Below the pieces are notes generated by a model. The model saw only the letters and a program-made list of their open reading frames with translations, did not search any database and had not been told where the DNA came from. A stretch of 64,000 nt of DNA from an uncultured Collinsella sp. (GTDB lineage Bacteria > Actinomycetota > Coriobacteriia > Coriobacteriales > Coriobacteriaceae), in assembly GCA_934654585.1 (NCBI GenBank), contig CAKUGF010000001.1, positions 144,195-208,194 on the forward strand. Direction: 5' to 3'. Position 1 is the stretch's first letter; every line of letters begins with the position of its first letter. The translations under genes were made by a program, and so were the position numbers. Positions 7,834 to 14,972 of this stretch are shown here, piece by piece.

Positions 7834-7847
7834 TTACCTTTTGGTAA
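7834..7847. promoter_or_regulatory. Candidate HxlR operator
   Basis: The palindrome TTACC-TTTT-GGTAA lies between the divergent HxlR gene and the ACGX peptide gene, 64 bp from the HxlR start. Its form resembles operators reported for HxlR proteins in Firmicutes. It would place regulator and cluster under one site. Confidence 0.5.
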
Positions 7848-7969
7848 CTGGCTAATAGATTGGTGCCTTCTTTTGGTCGTTGCGCGCTTTTTGCATGATG
7901 CATATAGACGCAAAGAGCGTCAAAAACTGGATGGCTTCGCCCGGCCATCCTCGACCGAAAGGAAATGCC

Positions 7970-8230
7970 ATGTCCGAGAATCTCGAGAACGTCGCCGCTT
8001 TCGCCTCCTGCGGTACCGCCGATCCTGCGCCCGCTTGCGGCTCCGCCGACCCTGCGCCCGCTTGCGGCTCCGCCGACCCCAAGGCCGCTCCCGCTTGCGG
8101 TTCTGCCGATCCGGCTGCTGCTCCTGCCTGCGGCTCTGCCGACCCGGCTGCTGCCCCTGCCTGCGGCTCCGCTGATCCGGCTGCTGCTCCTGCCTGCGGC
8201 ACCGCTTGCGGCGCTGCCGACGCTCAGTAA
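7970..8230 (+). CDS. ACGX-repeat Cys-rich precursor peptide (RiPP-like)
   Basis: The product has 86 residues. After a short leader (MSENLENVAAFAS) come eight cysteines at 14, 23, 32, 43, 54, 65, 76 and 80, each in [A/S]CG[S/T/A]. The repeat unit is ACGSADPAAAP in its 11-residue form, with two 9-residue units at the start and a terminal ACGTACG pair. There is almost no hydrophobic or aromatic content. AAAGGAAATGCC precedes the ATG at 7970; an upstream in-frame ATG would add a non-conserved extension. It sits directly before a PNPOx-ferredoxin protein, a radical SAM/SPASM enzyme and a nitroreductase. It is the likely substrate of the radical SAM enzyme; the modification is unknown. Confidence 0.88.
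   Translation: MSENLENVAAFASCGTADPAPACGSADPAPACGSADPKAAPACGSADPAAAPACGSADPAAAPACGSADPAAAPACGTACGAADAQ
8068..8202 (+). repeat. 33-bp tandem coding repeats inside the precursor gene
   Basis: About four near-identical 33-bp units encode the 11-residue ACGSADPAAAP module. High DNA identity, including matching codons, suggests recent expansion by slippage or unequal exchange, so copy number probably differs between strains. Confidence 0.75.
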
Positions 8231-8254
8231 GCAATCGCTAGGAAGGGACTCGTA

Positions 8255-8875
8255 ATGGATGCTCAGACTTGCCTCAAAAAGATGCAGCTTGCCGGGACGC
8301 TCTCTCTGGCAACCGTGGACGAAAGTGGCGCACCGCAAATTCGCTGCGTGAGCGCCGTCCATTACGAGCCCCGTGCTATCTACTTTCTCACGGCACGTGG
8401 CAAGGAGATGGCTCGTCAGCTTATGGCCGATGGGCGTGTCCAAACGCTCGTTCACACGCGGTTTAACGAGATGATCCGCATGTCCGGCGTTGCCGCTCCC
8501 GTCTCGGAGTCCGAGCAAGTTCACTGGCGCGATGTCATTTATGCCGAGCAGCCGTATCTTGCTAACGTTTATCCCGGTGATACGCGCGAGATCAACATCA
8601 TCTTTAAGGTTGAGAACATAGTGCTCGACTACTTTAACCTGGGAGTTCATCCCATCGAGCGCGCGGTCTTTACCTTGGACGAGAGCATGGCACCTGCGCC
8701 CGCCAAGGGCTTCTGCATCGATGCCGATGCGTGTATCGGTTGCGGCACCTGCCTTGAGCACTGCCCGCAGAAGTGCATCGAGCCGGGAGACTCATATCGC
8801 ATAGAGCCCGAGCACTGCCTACATTGCGGTGCCTGTGTCGAGAATTGTCCCGTCGGCGCCGTTGCGCGCCTGTAG
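8255..8875 (+). CDS. PNPOx-like flavin domain fused to a 2[4Fe-4S] ferredoxin
   Basis: A 206-residue protein. Residues 1-140 are a pyridoxamine-phosphate-oxidase-like split barrel that normally binds FMN or F420. Residues 154-200 hold two [4Fe-4S] motifs: Cys160, 163, 166, 170 and Cys188, 191, 194, 198, each with a following CP. The combination points to electron transfer. Placed between the peptide gene (24-bp gap) and the radical SAM gene (46-bp gap), it could supply electrons to the maturase. AGGAAGGGAC precedes the ATG. Confidence 0.88.
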   Translation: MDAQTCLKKMQLAGTLSLATVDESGAPQIRCVSAVHYEPRAIYFLTARGKEMARQLMADGRVQTLVHTRFNEMIRMSGVAAPVSESEQVHWRDVIYAEQPYLANVYPGDTREINIIFKVENIVLDYFNLGVHPIERAVFTLDESMAPAPAKGFCIDADACIGCGTCLEHCPQKCIEPGDSYRIEPEHCLHCGACVENCPVGAVARL

Positions 8876-8921
8876 CCCAAATACCGTCATCAGTTTCAAC
8901 ATCGACCAAGGGAGTCCCACG

Positions 8922-9968
8922 ATGCAAAAGCCTGCGTTTGCCTTCCAATGGCATATTACGGATGAATGTGATCAGCGTTGCAAACATTGCTATATCTTTG
9001 CCAACGGTGCCTGCGCCGGTTTTAAGCGCATACCGTGGGAACAAATGGTCCAGGTCGTCGATCAGGCCCAGGCGCTCTGCGAGCGCATCGGTCGCCAGCC
9101 GTACTTTTACGTTACGGGCGGTGACCCCATTCTTCATCCCGATTTTTGGCGCCTTGCTGAGCTCCTGCACGAACGCGGTTTTATGTGGTGCGTGATGGGC
9201 AATCCGTTCCATCTGACCGATGAGGTCTGCGTTCGCATGAAAGAGCTGGGTTGTCGCAAATACCAGCTCTCGCTTGATGGACTCGAGGCAACGCACGATT
9301 ACTTCCGTAAACCCGGCTCGTTTGCCGAGACCATGCGTGCGATTGAATGTCTTAAGCGCGCGGGTATCTGGGTTGCCGTTATGAACACGGTTTCGAGCAT
9401 GAATGCTGCCGAGTTGCCGCAGCTCATCGATCTGGTGGCAAGCCTCGAGGTCGACGTGTTCGCCTTTGGTCGGTACTGCCCCACGTCGGGCCAAAAGCGC
9501 GACGAGTTCCATTTGGAACCGCTGGAGTATCGCGATGTGCTGCTGGCCGCACAGGAGCGTATGGAGTTCCATCAGGCGGCGGGCTGCAAGACGTTCTTCC
9601 AGCTCAAGGATCACCTGTGGACGCTGCTTTTGTGGGAGCAGGGTAAGTTCACCATTCCCGAGGACGCCAAGCCCGGCATGATCTATGACGGCTGCCACTG
9701 CGGTACGGGTCATATGACGGTGCTGCCTACGGGTGATGTCTATGCGTGTCGCCGCATGGAGAGCAAGGTGGGTAACGTTGCCGAAAACTCGCTGGAGGAG
9801 CTCTTCTTCTCTCCGCAAATGGAAGCCAAACGCGATTTTAAGAAGTTCAAGAAATGCGCCAAGTGCGAGCTCTTTGGTTGGTGCCGCGGATGTCCTGCGG
9901 TGACGTACGGCTACACGGGCGACATGTACGATGCCGACCCCCAGTGCTGGAAAGAGATTGAGGAATAG
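8922..9968 (+). CDS. Radical SAM/SPASM peptide maturase, ACGX type
   Basis: A 348-residue enzyme. The radical SAM cluster motif is Cys16, Cys20 and Cys23 (CDQRCKHC), followed by the barrel with VTGGDPILHPDF. The C-terminal SPASM region holds at least seven cysteines (CHCGTGH, YACRRME, CAKCELFGWCRGCP), enough for auxiliary Fe-S clusters. SPASM enzymes of this type usually install thioether or C-C crosslinks on ribosomal peptides. The adjacent substrate has eight Cys, so Cys-based thioether formation is the leading hypothesis. AAGGGAGTCCC precedes the ATG at 8922. Confidence 0.9.
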   Translation: MQKPAFAFQWHITDECDQRCKHCYIFANGACAGFKRIPWEQMVQVVDQAQALCERIGRQPYFYVTGGDPILHPDFWRLAELLHERGFMWCVMGNPFHLTDEVCVRMKELGCRKYQLSLDGLEATHDYFRKPGSFAETMRAIECLKRAGIWVAVMNTVSSMNAAELPQLIDLVASLEVDVFAFGRYCPTSGQKRDEFHLEPLEYRDVLLAAQERMEFHQAAGCKTFFQLKDHLWTLLLWEQGKFTIPEDAKPGMIYDGCHCGTGHMTVLPTGDVYACRRMESKVGNVAENSLEELFFSPQMEAKRDFKKFKKCAKCELFGWCRGCPAVTYGYTGDMYDADPQCWKEIEE

Positions 9969-9975
9969 GATTGCC

Positions 9976-10554
9976 ATGGATACGCTTGGGCTAATCAAAA
10001 CGAGGCGTTCGATCCGGAAGTACGCGGACAGGCAGGTGTCTCGCGAGGATGTCGAGAAGGTGCTTGAGGCGGGGATTTATGCCGCCAACGCCGGCGGCGG
10101 ACAGCGCAGTATGGTGGTTGCCGTGCGCAACGCCGAGCTTGCCGCACGCATCGGTCGCATGAACATGGCGGGCTTTAGCCGCACCGGCCTGGTGGGAAAC
10201 TACGTGAGTCGCGACCAGCCGAGCGTCATCGACAACCCGGCAATTAAAAACGGCTTCTATGATGCGCCGACGGTGTTTTGCATCTTCTGCCAAGAGCGTT
10301 TTTTGTTTAGCGTTGCCGATGCGTTTGCCATTGCGCAGAACATGACGCTCGAGGCCCATGCGCTGGGACTTGGAAGCTGTATCGTTAGCCGCGCCGAGAA
10401 GACGTTCGCCTCGGAAGAAGGCCAGGAACTGCTCAAATCTTGGGGCGTGCCAGAAGGCTATATCTGCCGAGCATTCGTAACGCTCGGTTACTGCGACGGC
10501 CCCTATCCTCCCGCCAAACCGCGCCGCGACGGCCGTTCGCTTATCGTTGAATAG
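9976..10554 (+). CDS. Nitroreductase-family flavoprotein of the ACGX cluster
   Basis: A 192-residue member of the nitroreductase superfamily: KTRRSIRKYADRQVSREDVEKVLE near the N-terminus and GLGSCIVSR in the middle, typical FMN-binding segments. It begins 7 bp after the radical SAM stop codon, so it is very likely cotranscribed. Relatives include azoline oxidases in other RiPP pathways and general NAD(P)H oxidoreductases. Here it may modify the peptide or feed electrons to the ferredoxin protein. A palindromic repeat starts right at its stop codon. Confidence 0.87.
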   Translation: MDTLGLIKTRRSIRKYADRQVSREDVEKVLEAGIYAANAGGGQRSMVVAVRNAELAARIGRMNMAGFSRTGLVGNYVSRDQPSVIDNPAIKNGFYDAPTVFCIFCQERFLFSVADAFAIAQNMTLEAHALGLGSCIVSRAEKTFASEEGQELLKSWGVPEGYICRAFVTLGYCDGPYPPAKPRRDGRSLIVE

Positions 10555-10604
10555 TCATCGGGGGCGTTCTTTAACGACTAGTCATTTAAGAACGTCCCCG
10601 ATGA
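10555..10604. repeat. Short copy of the ACTAGT/GGGGACGTTC palindrome
   Basis: TCATCGGGGGCGTTCTTTAACG is mirrored by a near-complement ending CCCCGATGA, around a central GACTAGTC. It is the single-unit version of the longer elements at 17873-17954 and 32163-32249. It lies directly after the nitroreductase stop and might end transcription of the ACGX cluster, though no T-run follows. Confidence 0.8.
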
Positions 10605-10620
10605 TCTAATCTGAAAGGTC

Positions 10621-10850
10621 GTGGTCAAAAAAGGGCAAATATGAGTACTGTTGCCATTATGGTTGCATTTATTTTGCTATAAATAGTAGCTCCTGATGAG
10701 ATTTGTTCCCATTAGAAACAACTTTTATTGAACATATGAGGAGAAATAGCATCGTCTGTGGGCGCATGGGACGTTGAATAGTTCCTGAAATGATCAAAAT
10801 TGCTGCTACTAAACAGGTAGCAGTACTCATATTTGCCCTTTTTTGACCAC
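10621..10850. mobile_element. 230-bp AT-rich element with perfect 30-bp terminal inverted repeats
   Basis: The first 30 bases (10621-10650, beginning GTGGTCAAAAAAGGGCAAAT) are exactly complementary to the last 30 (10821-10850). The interior is much richer in A/T than neighbouring genes. Each terminus holds AAAAGGGCAAAT followed by ATGAGTACT, opening an inward hydrophobic micro-ORF: 13 residues on the plus strand (10641-10682) and 53 residues on the minus strand (10669-10830). It could be a MITE-like non-autonomous element. No target duplication is visible. Confidence 0.7.
10669..10830 (-). CDS. Possible hydrophobic micropeptide within the 230-bp element
   Basis: This 53-residue ORF starts MSTATCLVAAILIISG and has a hydrophobic N-terminal segment, a middle segment (MLFLLICSIKVV) and a hydrophilic tail. 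AAAAGGG in the terminal repeat could act as ribosome site. The mirrored terminus starts a similar short peptide (MSTVAIMVAFILL). The similarity to membrane-active toxins is only in general character. It may be non-coding. Confidence 0.2.
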   Translation of the reverse strand: MSTATCLVAAILIISGTIQRPMRPQTMLFLLICSIKVVSNGNKSHQELLFIAK

Positions 10851-10949
10851 AGCCCCCTCGGAAACTTTTTCCTGAGGCATCAAACAGCCATAATCCAAAG
10901 GTCGCCTCAAACAATTAGCCGGTTAAGAGCTCCATGACTACCTAAAAGT

Positions 10950-11004
10950 TGTACACCAGCATCCAAAGATGTCGAAAAATGTCGACTTTGGATGCTGGTG
11001 TACA
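10950..11004. repeat. Perfect 19-bp stem hairpin
   Basis: TGTACACCAGCATCCAAAG (10950-10968) pairs exactly with 10986-11004 around a 17-base loop containing two ATGTCGA-like segments. Its role is unknown. It lies 46 bp beyond the end of the glutaredoxin gene and could also limit that transcript. Confidence 0.75.
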
Positions 11005-11049
11005 TGTTTGGGTCGTATGGGCTGGGGCGTCCCGGCCGCGACGCGCGTG

Positions 11050-11295
11050 TTAGAGCAGGTTCTCCTGCACCCATGCGATGATGTCGCTCGACTCGTAGAG
11101 CGGCTTGCCGTCGATGAACAGACAGGGAACCTGGCGCTTTCCTCCGACGGCGATGAGCGTCTGCTCGGCATCGGGGTCGGTCGAGATGTTGCGCTCGGGG
11201 ATGGTCACGCCATTGTCCGCCAGGAAGCGCTTTACCTTAATGCAATACGGGCATCCGGTCATAACGTACAACACGAGTTCGTGATGAGTAGCCAT
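11050..11295 (-). CDS. Glutaredoxin-family thiol-disulfide protein
   Basis: The product has 81 residues with the active site Cys15-Pro-Tyr-Cys18 and the cis-proline segment QVPCLFIDG, giving a compact thioredoxin fold. It would reduce disulfides or mixed disulfides with glutathione or another low-molecular-weight thiol; the physiological partner in this lineage is unclear. TTGGAGACCT precedes the ATG at 11295; longer upstream reading would add an unrelated stretch. It is downstream of the XRE/TipAS regulator on the same strand with a 50-bp gap, so they may share a transcript. Confidence 0.9.
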   Translation of the reverse strand: MATHHELVLYVMTGCPYCIKVKRFLADNGVTIPERNISTDPDAEQTLIAVGGKRQVPCLFIDGKPLYESSDIIAWVQENLL

Positions 11296-11345
11296 AGGTC
11301 TCCAATCGGTTGGGTTTTGATTGAGATACCCAAAGCCGTTGCAGT

Positions 11346-12173
11346 CTAAGCACGAGTCAGCGACGACTCGATTGCCTGAACCAGAAACGCCGTGGCCCCG
11401 GTGCCGCATGGCTTGTCGTAGTAGTCTACGAAGCGCTGGTCGGCGAGGTAACCGTGGGCGAGCCCCAGATATGCCTCGTCCTGGGGCTCACTGCCCCAGT
11501 TGAGAGCTATCCAGCGGCGATGCATCGCGACGAGCTTGCGAGCCTCGCTGCCTTCCGGTTCGCCATCGCCCATGGCAATCGAGAGCTGGCCCAAAATGGC
11601 ACGTTCAAGCTCCTTCATGTCGTTCCATGTCTGAGGGTCCATGTCCAGCAGCGCTTCGTTTGCCGCATCGACGGCTTCGTCGCCATAACGCGCCCGGGCC
11701 TCGGCACCGTAGCGCTCCTCGTTTTCCTGAACGGTGCGCCAGCGCTCCAGTTGCGGCAGGACGGCGCCCATGAGCGAGACGGCTTCGTCGAGCGACATGC
11801 CGGTGTTTTGTGCCAGGCGCGGGGCACAATCCTCGATCATTGCCTCCATGGTGGTCTCGTAGGTGTACTTGCCGTGGTCGTAGCACCATTTGCAGTAATG
11901 ATCGGTCGTGGCGCCCGTAGCGTCGGTGCCGCAGTCATCGGGCGTGAGCAGCATGCCGCAGCTCTCGCAGTAGTGTTCGGGCATTTCGAGCAGGTGAGAC
12001 AGTGGTTCTCCGGTTACGGCGGCAATGAGCTTCATCATATCGATGCCCGGCGTGACCTCGCCGCGCTCCCAGCGGCTGACGGCTTGGCGCGTTACATAGA
12101 GCTTGGCGGCGAGCTGCTCTTGGGTGAGATTGTTGGCGCGACGGACGGCGATGAGTTTTTCTGCAAAGGCCAT
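11346..12173 (-). CDS. XRE / zinc-ribbon / TipAS-like regulator
   Basis: A 275-residue three-part protein. Residues 1-62 are a Cro/C1 helix-turn-helix (LTQEQLAAKLYVTRQAVSRWERG). Residues 67-100 form a Cys-rich ribbon (Cys69, Cys72, Cys81, Cys94, Cys97). Residues about 130-270 resemble the TipAS drug-binding helical domain, including WNDMKELERAILGQL and LGLAHGYLADQRFVDYYD. TipAS normally sits behind a MerR DNA-binding domain and captures thiopeptides. It may be a drug-responsive regulator; the targets are not evident beyond the adjacent glutaredoxin gene. Confidence 0.8.
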   Translation of the reverse strand: MAFAEKLIAVRRANNLTQEQLAAKLYVTRQAVSRWERGEVTPGIDMMKLIAAVTGEPLSHLLEMPEHYCESCGMLLTPDDCGTDATGATTDHYCKWCYDHGKYTYETTMEAMIEDCAPRLAQNTGMSLDEAVSLMGAVLPQLERWRTVQENEERYGAEARARYGDEAVDAANEALLDMDPQTWNDMKELERAILGQLSIAMGDGEPEGSEARKLVAMHRRWIALNWGSEPQDEAYLGLAHGYLADQRFVDYYDKPCGTGATAFLVQAIESSLTRA

Positions 12174-12301
12174 GACGGCTCCTCTCTGCTGGTTGATGGC
12201 TTAAGCATACGCGGCGGTAGGCACCCTTCCAAGCAACCGTTGGTTGCACGTTCGGCGACCGCGGTGGGGGATTGTGCGCAGCGCCTCGTGCGCCCATGCC
12301 G

Positions 12302-12307
12302 TACAAT
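12302..12307 (+). promoter_or_regulatory. Candidate -10 box (TACAAT) of trmO
   Basis: TACAAT lies only 8 bp before the ATG at 12315, so transcription would start at or close to the start codon. I see no convincing -35 box. Confidence 0.35.
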
Positions 12308-12314
12308 GACCGGC

Positions 12315-13052
12315 ATGGAACCTATCGCACACATACATACCGATCTGCCGCAGAAGTTCGGCATTCCGCGCAACAGCTTTTTGGCGCCTCATCTACAGGG
12401 GCGCATTGTCTTTGAGCCGGAGTTTGCCTCTAACGCCGCGGTTGCGGGACTCGAGTCTTTCTCGCACTTATGGCTGCTTTGGCGTTTTGAAAATGGAACG
12501 CCCGGCGGCACGGCAGAGGATATTGCTGCCGATGTCAAGATGCGGGACAAGGCCGGTACCAATGCTAGGTGGTCAAAGACCGTGCGTCCGCCGCGCTTGG
12601 GTGGTGCCGAGCGCGTGGGCGTGTTTGCCACGCGTAGTCCGTTTCGCCCCAATCCTATCGGCCTCACCTGCGTAAAGCTTGACCGTGTTGAGCTCACCGA
12701 TAACGGTCCCATCATCTATGTGTTGGGCGCCGACCTGCGCGATGGCACGCCCATCTACGACATCAAACCCTACATTCCGTTTGCGGATTGCCACCCCGAC
12801 GCAACGGGCGGCTGGATCGAGGACAACCCGTGGCAAGAGCTCAGCGTCGAGTTCCCACAAGCACTGCAAGACAAGGTCCCGCCCACAAAGCTGCCAGGCC
12901 TGATTGAGGTCCTTCGCCAAGATCCACGCCGCGCTGGTAGCAAGCACGAGCCCGATCGTGTCTACCACTTGGCCTACGCCGGGCTCGACGTGTCGTTTAC
13001 GGTCGATGGGACACAGCTGACCGTAACGGCCGTCACCGAAGCTCAGGACTAG
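12315..13052 (+). CDS. trmO: tRNA (adenine(37)-N6)-methyltransferase TrmO
   Basis: A 245-residue protein of the YaeB/TsaA family, which methylates N6 of t6A37 in certain tRNAs with SAM. Recognisable motifs are the N-terminal IAHIHTDLPQKFGIPRN, SHLWLLWRF, the conserved GVFATRSPFRPNPIGLT and DGTPIYDIKPYIP. An in-frame ATG also occurs at 12306. There is no Shine-Dalgarno sequence, and a TACAAT box ends 8 bp before the start, so a leaderless mRNA is possible. It is divergent from the XRE/TipAS gene. Confidence 0.92.
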   Translation: MEPIAHIHTDLPQKFGIPRNSFLAPHLQGRIVFEPEFASNAAVAGLESFSHLWLLWRFENGTPGGTAEDIAADVKMRDKAGTNARWSKTVRPPRLGGAERVGVFATRSPFRPNPIGLTCVKLDRVELTDNGPIIYVLGADLRDGTPIYDIKPYIPFADCHPDATGGWIEDNPWQELSVEFPQALQDKVPPTKLPGLIEVLRQDPRRAGSKHEPDRVYHLAYAGLDVSFTVDGTQLTVTAVTEAQD

Positions 13053-13164
13053 CTGGCCGCCCGCCCTCATCAGTCAAATTCAACCCCAAAACCCGTGCCA
13101 AAGCCGTCCATCCTGGTGGACAATAACGCCTACTGAACCAATCCACTTTGCACGGGAGCCCAGC

Positions 13165-14376
13165 ATGAAATACGACTTCACCTCGCTTATCGACCGCCAC
13201 GGTATGGATGCCATCGCCGTTGACTCCTGGGGCGAGATCCCCGGTATGGCGCCAAACGCACCCGATGAGGGCTTCGACCGCATCCCCATGTGGGTGGCGG
13301 ACATGAACTTTGCTACGGTGCCGACGGTTCAGGAGCACATCATCGAGCGCGCTCAGCACCCTATGTTTGGCTACTTTGATCCGCGCGCCGAGTACTTCGA
13401 CCGCATCATCGAGTGGCAGAGCCGCCGCAACGGCGTTGAGGGTCTGGCGCCTGAGCATATCGGCTACGAAAACGGCGTGCTGGGCGGCGTCGTGTCGACG
13501 CTGCGCGCGTATGTCCAGCCCGGCGACGCGGTGCTGGTCCATAGCCCCACCTACATCGGTTTTACCAAGTCCATCGAGGCCGCGGGCTATCGCATTGTGC
13601 GCAGCCCGCTTAAGCTCGATGACCATGGCGTATGGCGCATGGACTTTGAGGACATGGAGCGCAAGCTCGCACAAAACCACATCCATGCTGCCGTTTTCTG
13701 CTCGCCGCATAATCCCTGCGGCCGCGTGTGGGAACGCGACGAGATCGAGCGCGCCATGGACATCTATCGCCAGCACGATTGCGTGGTGATCTCGGACGAG
13801 ATCTGGTCCGACATCATCCGTCCTGGGCACAAGCACATCCCGACGCAGTCGGTGAGCGAGGACGCCCGCATGCGCACGGTCGCCCTTTATGCGCCCAGCA
13901 AGACCTTCAACCTCGCGGGCCTAGTCGGCAGCTACCACATCATCTACAACGAGACGCTGCGCGACCGCGTGTGCGCCGTGTCCAACAAGACCCATTACAA
14001 CGAGATGAACGTCCTCTCGATGCATGCGCTCATCGGCGCCTACCAGCCGCAGGGCTACGAGTGGGTGGACGAGCTCAACGAGGTCATCAAGGGCAACGTC
14101 GACTACTTCTGCGATTACGTGGACGAGCATTTCGAAGGCGTGGCCTATTCGCGTCCGCAGGGCACGTACATGGTGTTCCTGGACTGCACGGAATGGTGCC
14201 GCGCACACGGTCGCGATATTCAGTGGCTGCTCGACGAGGGCGCCCGCGTGGGCGTGGGCTATCAGGATGGCCGCCCGTTCCACGGACCCTGCCACATTCG
14301 CGTGAACCTGGCGCTGCCGCTTTCGCGCGTGCAGGAGGCGTGCGAGCGCCTGGATCGTTACGTTTTTAATGCATAG
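13165..14376 (+). CDS. PatB/MalY-type PLP-dependent C-S lyase / aminotransferase
   Basis: A 403-residue fold-type I PLP enzyme. PMWVADMNF (41-49) is typical of the PatB/MalY subgroup, and the PLP lysine is Lys246 in APSKTFNLAG, with SPHNPCGRVW and SDEIWSD upstream. These enzymes usually cleave cystathionine or cysteine, releasing pyruvate, ammonia and a thiol. In gut Coriobacteriia, hydrogen sulfide or homocysteine production is a plausible role. GGGAGCCCAGC precedes the ATG. It is a single gene. Confidence 0.9.
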   Translation: MKYDFTSLIDRHGMDAIAVDSWGEIPGMAPNAPDEGFDRIPMWVADMNFATVPTVQEHIIERAQHPMFGYFDPRAEYFDRIIEWQSRRNGVEGLAPEHIGYENGVLGGVVSTLRAYVQPGDAVLVHSPTYIGFTKSIEAAGYRIVRSPLKLDDHGVWRMDFEDMERKLAQNHIHAAVFCSPHNPCGRVWERDEIERAMDIYRQHDCVVISDEIWSDIIRPGHKHIPTQSVSEDARMRTVALYAPSKTFNLAGLVGSYHIIYNETLRDRVCAVSNKTHYNEMNVLSMHALIGAYQPQGYEWVDELNEVIKGNVDYFCDYVDEHFEGVAYSRPQGTYMVFLDCTEWCRAHGRDIQWLLDEGARVGVGYQDGRPFHGPCHIRVNLALPLSRVQEACERLDRYVFNA

Positions 14377-14450
14377 CAAGCCGTAACGAACGGACGACAT
14401 GCACGGGGTCTTCTGGCTTGATTGTTATGCGGGGGTCTGATCCCAGGCCC

Positions 14451-14930
14451 CTATTTTTCGTGAACCTGCTTGCCGCAGAGATGCTCAATCGTAATCTCGT
14501 ACAGTTGAACGCCCTTAATGTCCTTGGCGATTTCCTCCTCGACCTCTTCGGCGGAGGGGTAGTACTTGAGTGCAAACTCACGGACCTTATCCTCGATAAA
14601 TTCGGGGGTGTCATTCGCTAGACGGCAACGGCCAAAGACAACGGTGCTCTGCACGTAGGGCGCCCAATCGTCGTCCTTGTACCAGTCGTTGCCGTAAACG
14701 GTAAAGCAAACCTTGTCGTCGCGCTTGAGCGCGTCGACCTTGTGGCCGACCTTGCTGCCATGGAAGTAAATCTTGTCGTGCTTGGCGTCAAAGAAGTAGT
14801 TGACGGGAATGGCATAGGGGTAGCCATCGTCGCCGTTGACGGCAAAGACGCCGCGCTTGCAGGTGGCGAGCAGCTCGCGTGCTGCCTCGTCGGTAATGGC
14901 ACGTTTCTTTCGGCGTAGGGGCCTAAACAT
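14451..14930 (-). CDS. Pyridoxamine 5'-phosphate oxidase-like flavoprotein
   Basis: A 159-residue split-barrel protein: RGVFAVNGDDGYPYAIPVNYFFD, YFHGSKVGHKVDAL and VCFTVYG are typical of the FMN-binding PNPOx-like (NimA-type) family. Members include heme-utilisation, nitroimidazole-reducing and general flavin reductases, so the substrate is open. AAAGGAAGCCCACG precedes the ATG at 14930, making it better than an in-frame upstream ATG at 14948. It is the gene downstream of the hybrid kinase on the same strand (42-bp gap). Confidence 0.85.
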   Translation of the reverse strand: MFRPLRRKKRAITDEAARELLATCKRGVFAVNGDDGYPYAIPVNYFFDAKHDKIYFHGSKVGHKVDALKRDDKVCFTVYGNDWYKDDDWAPYVQSTVVFGRCRLANDTPEFIEDKVREFALKYYPSAEEVEEEIAKDIKGVQLYEITIEHLCGKQVHEK

Positions 14931-14972
14931 CGTGGGCTTCCTTTCCAATCGGGCATAGTTCTTGGGAAGAGA

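Noticed and set aside
7880..7969. A 30-residue N-terminal extension of the ACGX peptide.
   Set aside because: The ATG at 7970 has a good ribosome site and gives a short leader; the extension overlaps the likely promoter region.
7852..8234. Repetitive open frames on the opposite strand and other frames of the ACGX peptide gene.
   Set aside because: They are produced by the tandem coding repeat and have no ribosome sites or neighbours that would support them.
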